Assembly (NCBI GenBank): GCA_004431415.1
Contig: QPMI01000415.1
Location: 1-64,000, forward strand
Reading direction: 5' to 3'
Origin: Cyanophora paradoxa
Lineage: Eukaryota; Glaucocystophyceae; Cyanophorales; Cyanophoraceae
DNA: 64,000 nucleotides
Shown here: in pieces, positions 15,754 through 24,298 of the stretch
How positions within the stretch are numbered: position 1 is the stretch's first letter
Layout: every line of letters starts with the position of its first letter
Position numbers and translations under genes: made by a program
The notes under the pieces: generated by a model
Told to the model about the DNA's origin: nothing
Seen by the model: the letters and a program-made list of their open reading frames with translations, nothing else
The model's database searches: none

Positions 15754-15848
15754 ACACATATTGAAAAACGAATTTAAATCCCTCGTTCATCTCGATCGCT
15801 TCGCGATCTCGATTCACTCTGGATTTAAATTCGTTTTTCAATATGTGT
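15754..15848. repeat. Terminal hairpin-capable palindrome of element 2 (left)
   Basis: The 28-base arms 15754-15781 and 15821-15848 are exact reverse complements. The 39-base centre contains a second small palindrome (GATCGC-TTC-GCGATC). The extreme end of the element could fold back on itself. The same structure is at 41795-41889. Confidence 0.9.
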
Positions 15849-16170
15849 AAATTTAATACTAAAATACATATTTTTCGATTAATTTCTTTAACTTTTTATG
15901 CAAACTTTGTATAAAATAATGCAAACTTTGTATTAAAAAATGAAAACGCGTTTACCAAAATGCATATTTTCGATTTAACTTCGATAGATTCAATTGATCT
16001 TATATCGATTGATAATGTTCTTCGTTGTTTACATATAAATCTGCGATAGAGTAACATTAAACTACTTAAAGAACGAAATAATCACGATTAAATTGTATAA
16101 ATTCGCATAAACTCGATATATCTCATCGGTATTGAAGTAGACCACCGCCCATTCTGTATCGAAAAACGCA

Positions 16171-16500
16171 AAAAGTGTCACAGAGTTGCATTATGTCCAA
16201 TTAAACAATCGATGAGATCGCTGATGTACATTTTTGCACCGAAAAAGTGTCACAGAGTTGCATTATGTCCAATTAAACAATCGATGAGATCGCTGATGTA
16301 CATTTTTGCACCGAAAAAGTGTCACAGAGTTGCATTATGTCCAATTAAACAATTGAGGAGATTGCGCGATTTTCTATTGGAATATATCGGAACTGCATCA
16401 CGTCCAATTAAACAATCGATGAGATTGCGGATTCACATTTTTTGCACCGAAAAAGTGTCACAGAGTTGCATGGTCTCCAATTGATCAATCGATTAGATTG
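16171..16500. repeat. 72-bp tandem repeats in left terminal repeat
   Basis: The word GTGTCACAGAGTTGCAT starts at 16175, 16247 and 16319 (period 72). Two diverged copies follow to about 16500. The mirror set is at about 41143-41472. The reading frames within (16212-16484 and its mirror) are products of the repeat and are not called as genes. Confidence 0.9.
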
Positions 16501-16615
16501 CAGATGTTCTATAAAACAGAATAAATGAAATCAAGTGTGACAGATAGTATTCAAATGATATTCAGTAAGATATATTTCTGTTTTTGAGAAGAGTAGTAAG
16601 GGGGGCAGAATGTCT

Positions 16616-16718
16616 GTGACGCCTGTGACGGCTGTGACGCCTGTTTTCAGAAGTCTGTCATTTTTGAAAATTTTAAAAAGTTTGAAAATAGGCGTCACAG
16701 GCGTCACAGGCGTCACAC
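16616..16718. repeat. 103-bp inverted-repeat module, copy 1
   Basis: A left arm of three GTGACGSCT words and a right arm of three GGCGTCACA words flank an AT-rich spacer with TTTTGAAA and AAAGTTTGAAA. Copies 2 (16907-17009) and 3 (32310-32412) have the same length and spacer. The boundary of the left terminal repeat falls within this copy, so the right terminal repeat holds only the left arm. Confidence 0.85.
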
Positions 16719-16906
16719 TCAATTAATTTAGGTGTCACAGCGAAATTGCAGACCATTTCCAGTTAGACAACTTCGCATTTTCGAAAAGGTGGATTAATGG
16801 ATAGTGTTTTGTAGGTGTCAGAGGTGTCACAAGACGGATTTCAGTAAGACAAGAATATATTTTTGAATATCTCAGTAAGAGAGATAGATTCCATTTTTAA
16901 TTGGGT

Positions 16907-17009
16907 GTGACGCCTGTGACGGCTGTGACGGCTGTTTTCAGAAGTCTGTCATTTTTGAAAATTTTAGAAAGTTTGAAAGTAGGCGTCACAGGCGTCACAG
17001 GCGTCACAG
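16907..17009. repeat. 103-bp inverted-repeat module, copy 2
   Basis: Same arms and spacer as copy 1. It is followed by two further single GGCGTCACA/GGTGTCACA words (17021-17050) and a TCAGTAAG word. It lies just beyond the 3' end of the SpeD gene. Confidence 0.85.
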
Positions 17010-17099
17010 TCAATTAAAGAGGCGTCACAGTCAATTAAATAGGTGTCACAAGACGGATTTCAGTAAGACCATCTGAAATTCTGAATTTCTCAGTGTCAA

Positions 17100-17501
17100 C
17101 TAACTCGGAAATCGCAATACTCTATGTTTCTCCGATTTCTCCAACCCTGAAAACACACCTGTTATTCTCTCATCTATCTCATGAGATACTCTCGTGGTTT
17201 TTCTCTCTGCTTCTAAACCACAACTGAATATATCAATCGCCAACATACCTTCATTTGAGTAACAATGAGCAGTGCAATGGCTCTCATCCAGCAGAAGAAC
17301 CATTGCAAAACCAGGAGGAGAAATACCACCATCGAAAATCTCGCAATGCTTGTGAACTACTCGAATACCTTGCTCTTGAATAATAGTTTGTAAGAACTGC
17401 ATTAACCACCGGGTTGTTGTCTCCAAGTTTTCCACTCCTACTGCTAATTGGGTTCTGAATTTGTAATCCAGCATCACATGGAAACCTCGATGAGTATTCA
17501 T
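17100..17501 (-). CDS. speD: S-adenosylmethionine decarboxylase-like protein (SpeD), copy 2
   Basis: A 133-residue protein homologous to 11727-12119. The GFHVMLDY start, FDGGISPPGFAM strand, processing site DESHCTAH and AIDIFSCG block are all conserved, so the pyruvoyl-forming Ser and the catalytic Cys are present. The two element copies differ at many positions, so they are not a recent copy of one another. It is the outermost gene at this end of element 2, as SpeD is near the end of element 1. Activity and role as in element 1: decarboxylated AdoMet for spermidine synthesis, inferred from family. Confidence 0.87.
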   Translation of the reverse strand: MNTHRGFHVMLDYKFRTQLAVGVENLETTTRWLMQFLQTIIQEQGIRVVHKHCEIFDGGISPPGFAMVLLLDESHCTAHCYSNEGMLAIDIFSCGLEAERKTTRVSHEIDERITGVFSGLEKSEKHRVLRFPS

Positions 17502-17541
17502 TTATGAATAATTTAGAAAAATTAAAAACGCGATTGGTAGA

Positions 17542-17691
17542 ATGCGAACCATCTTAGCAAGAGTGCTACCTTATGAGTTGGTGGATATCATTCTGTTGCA
17601 CTACCACAAGACCTGTCCAAACTGTTTTGATACATGCATAATCACAAAGGGAAAATGGGGCAAGATCCTCATCTCTCTCTCAAAGATCTAA
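17542..17691 (+). CDS. Small protein with CPNC motif
   Basis: A 49-codon frame filling the gap between SpeD and the next minus-strand gene, overlapping the latter's stop by 4 bases. It has a hydrophobic LPYELVDIILLH helix resembling the start of an F-box, then CPNC, and a basic tail. It is too short to assign a family. Confidence 0.35.
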   Translation: MRTILARVLPYELVDIILLHYHKTCPNCFDTCIITKGKWGKILISLSKI

Positions 17692-17960
17692 TCAAAGTAC
17701 AGTACCACTGGTTTATCATCTATCACAATTCCTGATGTCGTCTTTTTTCTATATGCATGAGAGGATTTCTTGTTGCACTCTCTGCATCCACTTCCCCTTA
17801 CATGATTAAATGGGTAGGTTTGCAGGATCTTGTTGCATTTGAGGCATCTAACAGAGACCTTCTCTTGTGCTTTCTTATAGACTGTCTCACTATAATCGAA
17901 TTTAGCATCACCATGAACCATCATTGCAGATTCTATGAATTTCTTTGTTTTATCATCCAT
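17688..17960 (-). CDS. DUF723-like zinc-binding protein
   Basis: A 90-residue protein. It opens with KFIESAMMVHGDAKFDYS and then has CLKC and CREC pairs around an NHVRGSGC loop. This is the pattern of a small zinc module found repeatedly in phage and large-virus proteins (FIxxAxxVHGxxYDYS, CxxH/C, HxxGxGCPxC). In those it often precedes a nuclease domain; here it stands alone. The function is unknown and nucleic acid binding is the usual guess. Confidence 0.6.
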   Translation of the reverse strand: MDDKTKKFIESAMMVHGDAKFDYSETVYKKAQEKVSVRCLKCNKILQTYPFNHVRGSGCRECNKKSSHAYRKKTTSGIVIDDKPVVLYFD

Positions 17961-17987
17961 CCCTCTCTCTATATATACCTGAGATTT

Positions 17988-18818
17988 CTATGGAGCAGTA
18001 TCCTGCCCGAAAATGGGGAAGTAGCGATTTGTGCCGTAATATTCTGCATATGTATTCTGTTTTGCAATAGCATCGGTTCTCTCAGCATAGAGAATGCATT
18101 TGTAGATACCAAACCTGGTGGCTCTCACCAAGAACTGGTAATCTTCAAGACCGAAATTCACTCCATGATAAGCAATTCCGAAATTGTCATATGGGGTGAT
18201 CACAACTGCAATATTTGGGGTTCCACCCTCTACTTGACAGACAGCATAAACATCTGGTGGAATATCGACAACCACCTTGTAGTGGTCACCAATCTCAACA
18301 AGAGAATCAACTACTGATGTCTGCTCATTCACAACAATTGGGAAGATCTTGATAATATATGGTGCATTCATACTGGGGACATAGGTGCGAATTCTGGTGT
18401 TGGGATCAATGGGATTGGGTTGATCATTTACGAAAAGAGGTGCACCAACAGCTCCACCAATCCGAAGACCATCACCAATATATGCTCCCCCCGTTTTGCA
18501 GTTAATAGCTCCCGACCGAGATTCAAAAGAGTAAGTAGAAAGAGGATCACCATAACTGTCTGGGTCTCCATAATGGGCAGAAAAGTTTGCATTTGTGACA
18601 AGGAGTTTCGTTGTCTTAACTATACCATTATTTTTATCACATCTGAGTTCCTGCAATCTCAGTTTATGGGTTGAACCAAAGGTATTCATGGTAGGTTGTA
18701 CTTCTGTCGATTGGAGACCTTCTACATCATCAAAGGTAGCATGCTGCAAAACGTGATTTGCAGGTGCTGCTAATGATAGTTGGGGTGTAATAATTCGTTC
18801 TGGTATTGGGGCAGCCAT
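17988..18818 (-). CDS. Fibre/spike-like protein A
   Basis: A 276-residue protein. The N-terminal 110 residues share with the next two genes a block QHATFDDVEGLQSTE, then LRLQELRCDKNNGIVKTT, then LLVTNANF, and a GGAYIGDGLRIGG turn. The remaining 170 residues are beta-rich with no repeats, like a knob domain. The three proteins share the base and vary distally, which suggests fibres attached to the same vertex site with different heads. No known family is recognised. The gene is followed 23 bases upstream by the related gene at 18842, so they are probably co-transcribed or duplicated cassettes. Confidence 0.6.
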   Translation of the reverse strand: MAAPIPERIITPQLSLAAPANHVLQHATFDDVEGLQSTEVQPTMNTFGSTHKLRLQELRCDKNNGIVKTTKLLVTNANFSAHYGDPDSYGDPLSTYSFESRSGAINCKTGGAYIGDGLRIGGAVGAPLFVNDQPNPIDPNTRIRTYVPSMNAPYIIKIFPIVVNEQTSVVDSLVEIGDHYKVVVDIPPDVYAVCQVEGGTPNIAVVITPYDNFGIAYHGVNFGLEDYQFLVRATRFGIYKCILYAERTDAIAKQNTYAEYYGTNRYFPIFGQDTAP

Positions 18819-18841
18819 TTTACATTAAAGTGATATATAAT

Positions 18842-19696
18842 TTATGGGGTTGGGTCATCAATCACATCTGGTTCCTGGTAAAACCCTGTTGTGAAGATAT
18901 CTGCAACGTTTACCCCTCGAAGTGCCGAAACAGCTGCTATATCTGTTCTCAGTCCCATAATCATAGTATTGTAAACTCCAACCTCAGTGACAAACAAATC
19001 ATAAGTAAATGTCAGATTGTTATAAACACAATATCCCCGACCGAAATGATTTGATGCTTGAACAAAGAATAGGTAATTGTGACCCTGTTGGTTATTATTT
19101 GCTCTGCACATTGAGAGCATTGCTGTGGGAAGAGGAATATTCCTTCTCACTCGATCAGTTCCTGTAATGGAAACCAATTCTGAATTTTCAAGAGTGACAG
19201 ATGATGCAATATAGAAATGCAGAAAAGGTTGCTGTGCAACTGGGGTATAGAACCGAATTCGTTGTGGGTTCTCCACATTTTGTTCAAGAGTATCTGGGAC
19301 ATCATTATACGAAATCGATGAAGAAAGTTGACCTGAAACTCGACAACCACCACCAATAAATGCTCCACCTGAACGAATTGTAGCAGCAGCAGAATTCTTA
19401 TCGAAATCGAGGGCTTTCAGATCAACACTGTAAGCATCAGGACCTCCATTAGTAGGTTGGAAGAAGTTAGCATTTGAGACAAGGAGTCGAGTTGTTTTAA
19501 CCACACCAGAATTCTTGTCTGCTCTCAGTTCTTTTACTCGAATAATCGAGTTTTTATCAAATGAGTTACCATTAGAATTGGGTCTCTCTGTTGATTCTAA
19601 ACCACGAACCTCATCATTAACTTCATGCTGGCGAAAGTGCATTGCTGGGGATCCAAGGGAATATATGGGCAGTTGAACTCGATTATATTCACCCAT
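18842..19696 (-). CDS. Fibre/spike-like protein B
   Basis: A 284-residue paralogue of the protein at 17988-18818. It has the same REVRGLEST-like block, the base motif VKELRADKNSGVVKTT, the LLVSNANF segment and a GGAFIGGGCRVSG turn. The distal half differs in sequence but has the same size and beta-rich composition. A putative virion fibre or receptor-binding head, inferred from its paralogue with a phage-type fibre C-terminus (19814-20959). Confidence 0.6.
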   Translation of the reverse strand: MGEYNRVQLPIYSLGSPAMHFRQHEVNDEVRGLESTERPNSNGNSFDKNSIIRVKELRADKNSGVVKTTRLLVSNANFFQPTNGGPDAYSVDLKALDFDKNSAAATIRSGGAFIGGGCRVSGQLSSSISYNDVPDTLEQNVENPQRIRFYTPVAQQPFLHFYIASSVTLENSELVSITGTDRVRRNIPLPTAMLSMCRANNNQQGHNYLFFVQASNHFGRGYCVYNNLTFTYDLFVTEVGVYNTMIMGLRTDIAAVSALRGVNVADIFTTGFYQEPDVIDDPTP

Positions 19697-19813
19697 TGCT
19701 TCTTTTACTAAGAAGGAAAGAAAAATAAACGACTTTCAAGAAGGACATGCAAGATACATGCCTTTCTTATGCATGATCTATGAAAAATAACAATACGATC
19801 TGCAAAAGGGCTC

Positions 19814-20959
19814 TTAGATGTTTGAGCTCCCCATCAATGAAGCTACTTGGGCTTTCAGAGTTTGCATCTCTTGTGTGAGTTCTTGAATTGCTTTGAGAGA
19901 TATGGAAATAAGTCTGTCATAGTTGATTCCCAAGTATCCATTGCTGTTTTCAAATACAAGATTAGGTAAAACTTCTCTTACCTCCTGTGCAATGAGACCA
20001 TAATCAATGTTCGACCCACATTTTGCTGTGTCTTTCCAATGAAAAGAAACAGGTTTTAATTGCGATACTACTGACAGAATGTTTGATAGACCCACAATGT
20101 TTTCTTTTAGACGTTGGTCACTTGATGAGTTTGTAAGGTATCCTTGTGCATCAGAAAATACAGCTCTATTTCCAGAGCCTGTTAGCGATGAAATGATTGC
20201 CTGACCATATATTCCTACTCCAACAGTTCCACATTGAAGTCGGTCAACACCTAAATGCTTCAAAGTAATGCCATTTGTAGCGTCAATTCCGCCATTTGCT
20301 GACAACAGACCTGTGATAGATGTAGATCCTGTTATAGCCACTCCAATAGTTCCTACCAGTATTCGTTCAGTGCCATTATTTTTCAACACGACATTTGCCC
20401 CATTAGGGCAGTTGATTGAACTTGTTTGAATTCCACCATTAGCTGTTAGGAGCCCAGTAAATCCGCCAGTAGATGAAAATGAAGCTGTGGTTCCACTAAC
20501 AGCCCCATAAGAAGTCGCTGTAAGAGTCCCATTAATAGTAGCTCCTGTTGCTGTCATAGTCCCATTTATAGTAGCTCCTGTTGCTGTCACTGTCCCATTC
20601 ACACTCAGTCCAGTCCCAATCCATGCCCCACCACTGTAAACTTGAAAAGCCGCCGAATTCCTATCAGCCGGATTAAAAGCCGTTTTGGAATCCTGTTGAC
20701 CTTCATATAGATTTTCTTTGGTGACCAGCCCCGAAGATATTGCGGGTCGATTAGATACGATCATTTGAGTAGCTTTAACGAGTCCATCAATCTTGTCAGC
20801 TCTGAGTTCTTTGACTCTGAGTATGCTTTGGTCATTAAAAGAATCGGTTTTCGCTGTCTCAGTCGAAGGGTGGCTCGGAGATAAATCATAGACTGTGTGT
20901 TGCACATTGTGGACAGCACTTGCACTCAAAGAAAACACAGGCGTGAATACAGTTGTCAT
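19814..20959 (-). CDS. Fibre protein with S74-type intramolecular chaperone
   Basis: A 381-residue protein. The N-terminal 100 residues carry the shared base (VKELRADKIDGLVKAT, IVSNRPA). Residues about 125-260 are a Thr/Gly/Ala/Ser-rich repeat region (TATGATINGT repeated, then LLxANGGI) typical of a trimeric beta-shaft. The C-terminal 110 residues are a peptidase S74/chaperone-of-endosialidase domain: SSSDQRLKENI with the Ser-Asp cleavage signature, YGLIAQEVREVLP, LGINYDRL and a final coiled coil. In phages this domain drives trimer folding and then cleaves itself off. Its presence makes a trimeric fibre very likely. Confidence 0.85.
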   Translation of the reverse strand: MTTVFTPVFSLSASAVHNVQHTVYDLSPSHPSTETAKTDSFNDQSILRVKELRADKIDGLVKATQMIVSNRPAISSGLVTKENLYEGQQDSKTAFNPADRNSAAFQVYSGGAWIGTGLSVNGTVTATGATINGTMTATGATINGTLTATSYGAVSGTTASFSSTGGFTGLLTANGGIQTSSINCPNGANVVLKNNGTERILVGTIGVAITGSTSITGLLSANGGIDATNGITLKHLGVDRLQCGTVGVGIYGQAIISSLTGSGNRAVFSDAQGYLTNSSSDQRLKENIVGLSNILSVVSQLKPVSFHWKDTAKCGSNIDYGLIAQEVREVLPNLVFENSNGYLGINYDRLISISLKAIQELTQEMQTLKAQVASLMGSSNI

Positions 20960-20979
20960 CTTTAAATTGCTCTTTATAA

Positions 20980-23900
20980 TTACGTGAGAATATTATTGTT
21001 TTGGAGAGGTCCGACAGCAATCCAATGGAGTTTAAGGGTGCGATTTGCTGTTGTGACATTTGTGAAATTAGTTGATGCAAAAGCTGTGAATCTAACGATC
21101 CATGTAAACTTAGTTTTTAGTCCTACTCTCTCATTATTAACATACTCAGGTCCGATATATACACAGTTGGTCATTTCCCAATTTACAGAGTTGTAGCTAT
21201 TCTCGATAGAGGTAGTAATCACTGCATCACTATAAAATGGGGTAGAGAATACGACCGTTCCCGATAACTGAAAGGTCTCTCCTGCATTGTATATTCTATT
21301 TTCCAAAACTACATTCGCTGTCCCCTGTTGCACATATGCATTTGCATTCACATAATTACCGAAATTCGTGAGCAACTCTATGCTGTGATTGTGAGTGGGT
21401 GGCGAAGTAGGTGTGTTAATCAGATCATCATAATTTCCACTTGTAGCCACAGCGTGGAGGTTAGGTGTATTAACTAAATCTGTATAGCTCCCACTTGTAG
21501 CCACAGCATGCAAGGTCGGTGCAGTAGGGGTGTTAGTTAAATCATTGTAGTCACCACTTGTAGCCACAGCATGCAAATTCGGTTTAGTAAATAGTCTATC
21601 CCATGTCCCATTGAAAGGGAGTGTAGATTCTGATATAATTACACTTTGATCAATCCAACGAGGTATATAAGTGGTGAAATCGGGAATTCTTGATAAATCA
21701 TAGTAATCACCTGTGAATGCTACACTACTCCAAGTTGGCTTCTCCGTTATATCAGTCCATTTACCACTAAATCCTGCCGGGACATCTGTGAGTTCTTTGT
21801 AGCTCACCTTTTGCTTTGGTATGGAGAGTTCAATGGGCGAAAATGCACCTGAAAGGTAATTCTCAGAAGAGAAATACATGAGATTATGGCTGTTTGGGAA
21901 CACATCCACAAGATTAAAGGTGAAATTCGTTGGTAATTCGACTCTACTAATTGGAGTGTTTGCATCTAATATATATTCAGCACCTGGGTGAACAACAGGA
22001 AATGTCTGAGCATTTGGAGTATCAACAAGGAAATTCGGAGCATGAACATCACCTGTGACAGTTCCACCAGTGAGAGGAAGGTAAGCACCCTCCACAGCAA
22101 TTCCTGCGATGATTGTTGCTCCATTGTCTCTCAGATAATCCTCTGTAACCACTCTTGATATGGTCTCATTGTGAATATTCTTTGCTGCTGCCCTCTGATT
22201 GATTTCTAAGACTCCCTCACCCACTCCACCATTATAATTTGTTTTAATCCATGACACCTCACACTGTTTATAATCGTCTCGATTTCCTAAAAGTGCATCT
22301 GGTAACAATCTCTCTCTGCTGAATATTAATTTCGGTCTTGATGAATCTAAATCACTCACATCAGTAACATTAATTTGGATTGCAGCGTTTTTATCATCAT
22401 AGTTTGCTGGATCAGAAGGTAAAGATATTAAACCTCCTGTCATTGGGATGTCATCTGCATAGTAGCTGGTAAGATAGATACCTGGTTTGGTGTCTTTAAT
22501 TTCAATACCACCACCAAGTCCCAATATTCCATTTCTTGTAGGGGGTCTAATGTATAATTCGCCTTCCATTGTGGTGCCTGCATCTATTCCCTTTCGATTC
22601 ACATAGTAATCATTTAATTGTAATCTTGCTGGTGTGTCTATATTTTGATAGAGACTCACACCATTGTTAATATCTCCTAATAATACATTACCTGCTGATG
22701 CAAAAGTGGGTTGTTCTCGTATTTCACTCCAAATATGCAAGTGGTCTTCTGGTGGAAACTCAGTTGGTTTTCCATCAATATCACCCCAATCATGCCTGTG
22801 ATCCTCTGGTGGGAATTTCTCTGGTTTACCTAAGATCTCATCCCAGTCATGGTTGTGATCCTCTGGTGGAAATCTCGCTGGTTTATTGTTGATCTGCTCC
22901 CAATCTGGAAAGAACTCCCAAATCTCAGGTCGAAATCCATCTGGTAATAATTCTTCATGGGGTTCGTAAGGTTGCTCATAATCCACAACTGGTGGTTCGT
23001 GACCATCTGCTAAATATTCCTCATGGGGTTCATAATTTTGCTCATACTCATACTCTTGTGGATCTAAGCCATCTGGTAAGTACTCTTCCTCATTGGGAGC
23101 ATATTGATCATATTCATACTCCTGTGGGTCGAAACCATCAGGTAGGTATTCCTCCTCATCTGGAACGAATTGGTATTCGTCAAGCTCCAAAATATCGATT
23201 TCAGGAGGTAAATATTGCTCATCAATTTGCTTTCTTGGTTCAATTATCGGTTTATTGCGAACCTGCTCCCAACTCACAATGTGTTGACCAAAAGGAACTG
23301 TCTCATCTGCTGTGTACTCTCTTCCTGGTTGCTTTTTGGGTGTTAAATCTGGTGGATCCCATGGTAGTGGGAAGGGAACTGGGACAGGTCCATAATACTC
23401 AAAGATCTCTCTTATGGTCTTCTCACTTACAAGTTTCTCTCCATTTGCATAGACATTGCTTCCATGGATATTTCGCCATTGTCTGGTTCTAATACCAAGA
23501 TCTTTGGTGTTTGTCACCAAAGGTAAAAGGTGCCTATCCATTTCGACAAGGTCTGGGTGTAAATGAACTGTTACTGGTTGAGTGGGGCTACTGTTGACAG
23601 TGATAGACGCCTTATTCTTTGCTGTATCACTTTGTAGTTGGAAACCGAATTGCGCATTAGAAGCCGAATTCGCCACAATATCTCGTGGATAAACATTGTT
23701 AGTGAACTCGATTTTGTTGGTTTCTCCATGGGGGGCTATCTGTAATATTTCGGGAATTTGTGCAATTGCATTTGATCCTTCATTATAGATTCTCAAACCA
23801 CTCTGATGCCCACCCTTCTCATTTTGAACATTGAATATTAACCTACCACTATCGAATCGAGTTGGAATATCTGGGTGGGTTCCACTGGTTTTCAGTTTTC

Positions 23901-24174
23901 TTGGTCTGCTCCTGGTTGCTTTAATCTGGGCTACCTGATTCGATTTCACATTCCCCATGCTGAAAGCAACACTCACATCCTCTTTTTCAGGATCCATTTC
24001 GTTTATTGAAAGTGCATGCATTCTTCGGTGAGTCTTTGAGGGTTCATCTGCACTATGGTCGATTGAGATTGACCCTCTGGCTGTCAAGTTATCGAAATTT
24101 ACATGTTTGTTATCTGCCCTCCCTCTTCCTGATGAGGGAATGGTTTGTAGGTTTGCTGGGTAATTGAAACTCAT
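20980..24174 (-). CDS. Large phage-tail-fibre-like protein
   Basis: A 1064-residue protein, the largest structural gene of element 2. Residues about 300-410 are an acidic Glu/Tyr/Pro region with four EEYLPDGxxPQEYEY-like units. Residues about 420-490 hold tail-fibre repeats of the form W-x-x-I-x-x-KP-x-x-FPPEDH-x-H, four times. Residues about 900-960 hold LHAVATSGxYxDLxNTP repeats, a common phage and giant-virus fibre element. The C-terminal 110 residues are beta-rich. Its N-terminus is unlike that of the three smaller fibres. A long adhesive fibre or spike is the likely role. It overlaps nothing and is divergent from the HNH gene at 24299. Confidence 0.75.
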   Translation of the reverse strand: MSFNYPANLQTIPSSGRGRADNKHVNFDNLTARGSISIDHSADEPSKTHRRMHALSINEMDPEKEDVSVAFSMGNVKSNQVAQIKATRSRPRKLKTSGTHPDIPTRFDSGRLIFNVQNEKGGHQSGLRIYNEGSNAIAQIPEILQIAPHGETNKIEFTNNVYPRDIVANSASNAQFGFQLQSDTAKNKASITVNSSPTQPVTVHLHPDLVEMDRHLLPLVTNTKDLGIRTRQWRNIHGSNVYANGEKLVSEKTIREIFEYYGPVPVPFPLPWDPPDLTPKKQPGREYTADETVPFGQHIVSWEQVRNKPIIEPRKQIDEQYLPPEIDILELDEYQFVPDEEEYLPDGFDPQEYEYDQYAPNEEEYLPDGLDPQEYEYEQNYEPHEEYLADGHEPPVVDYEQPYEPHEELLPDGFRPEIWEFFPDWEQINNKPARFPPEDHNHDWDEILGKPEKFPPEDHRHDWGDIDGKPTEFPPEDHLHIWSEIREQPTFASAGNVLLGDINNGVSLYQNIDTPARLQLNDYYVNRKGIDAGTTMEGELYIRPPTRNGILGLGGGIEIKDTKPGIYLTSYYADDIPMTGGLISLPSDPANYDDKNAAIQINVTDVSDLDSSRPKLIFSRERLLPDALLGNRDDYKQCEVSWIKTNYNGGVGEGVLEINQRAAAKNIHNETISRVVTEDYLRDNGATIIAGIAVEGAYLPLTGGTVTGDVHAPNFLVDTPNAQTFPVVHPGAEYILDANTPISRVELPTNFTFNLVDVFPNSHNLMYFSSENYLSGAFSPIELSIPKQKVSYKELTDVPAGFSGKWTDITEKPTWSSVAFTGDYYDLSRIPDFTTYIPRWIDQSVIISESTLPFNGTWDRLFTKPNLHAVATSGDYNDLTNTPTAPTLHAVATSGSYTDLVNTPNLHAVATSGNYDDLINTPTSPPTHNHSIELLTNFGNYVNANAYVQQGTANVVLENRIYNAGETFQLSGTVVFSTPFYSDAVITTSIENSYNSVNWEMTNCVYIGPEYVNNERVGLKTKFTWIVRFTAFASTNFTNVTTANRTLKLHWIAVGPLQNNNILT

Positions 24175-24298
24175 CCCTGTTTACTCTACTTATAGAGATT
24201 TATTAAATTTGAGTTAAGTAAAGATGCCCCTTCGCCTCAAAAAATGATGTCAAAAAGTATTTAAGGATAAGTATTATAAGGAGGAGTAACGGAGCAAA

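Larger units (their letters stand above)
15754..16646. repeat. Element 2 terminal inverted repeat, left
   Basis: It pairs with 40997-41889: coordinates of matching bases always sum to 57643, with no indel seen. Identity ends inside CTGTTT at 16646, where the left side continues TTCAGAAG and the right side differs. It contains a terminal palindrome, AT-rich sequence and 72-bp tandem repeats. Confidence 0.95.

Noticed and set aside
16212-16484. 90-codon frame in the left terminal repeat (mirrored at 41159-41431)
   Set aside because: It is made of the 72-bp tandem repeat, whose period is a multiple of three and therefore keeps a frame open; no domain.
17757-18317. 186-codon plus-strand frame
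   Set aside because: Antisense to the fibre-like gene and the DUF723-like gene, which have clear homologues or motifs.
22992-23492. 166-codon plus-strand frame opposite the large fibre gene
   Set aside because: Antisense shadow of the repeat region of the fibre protein.
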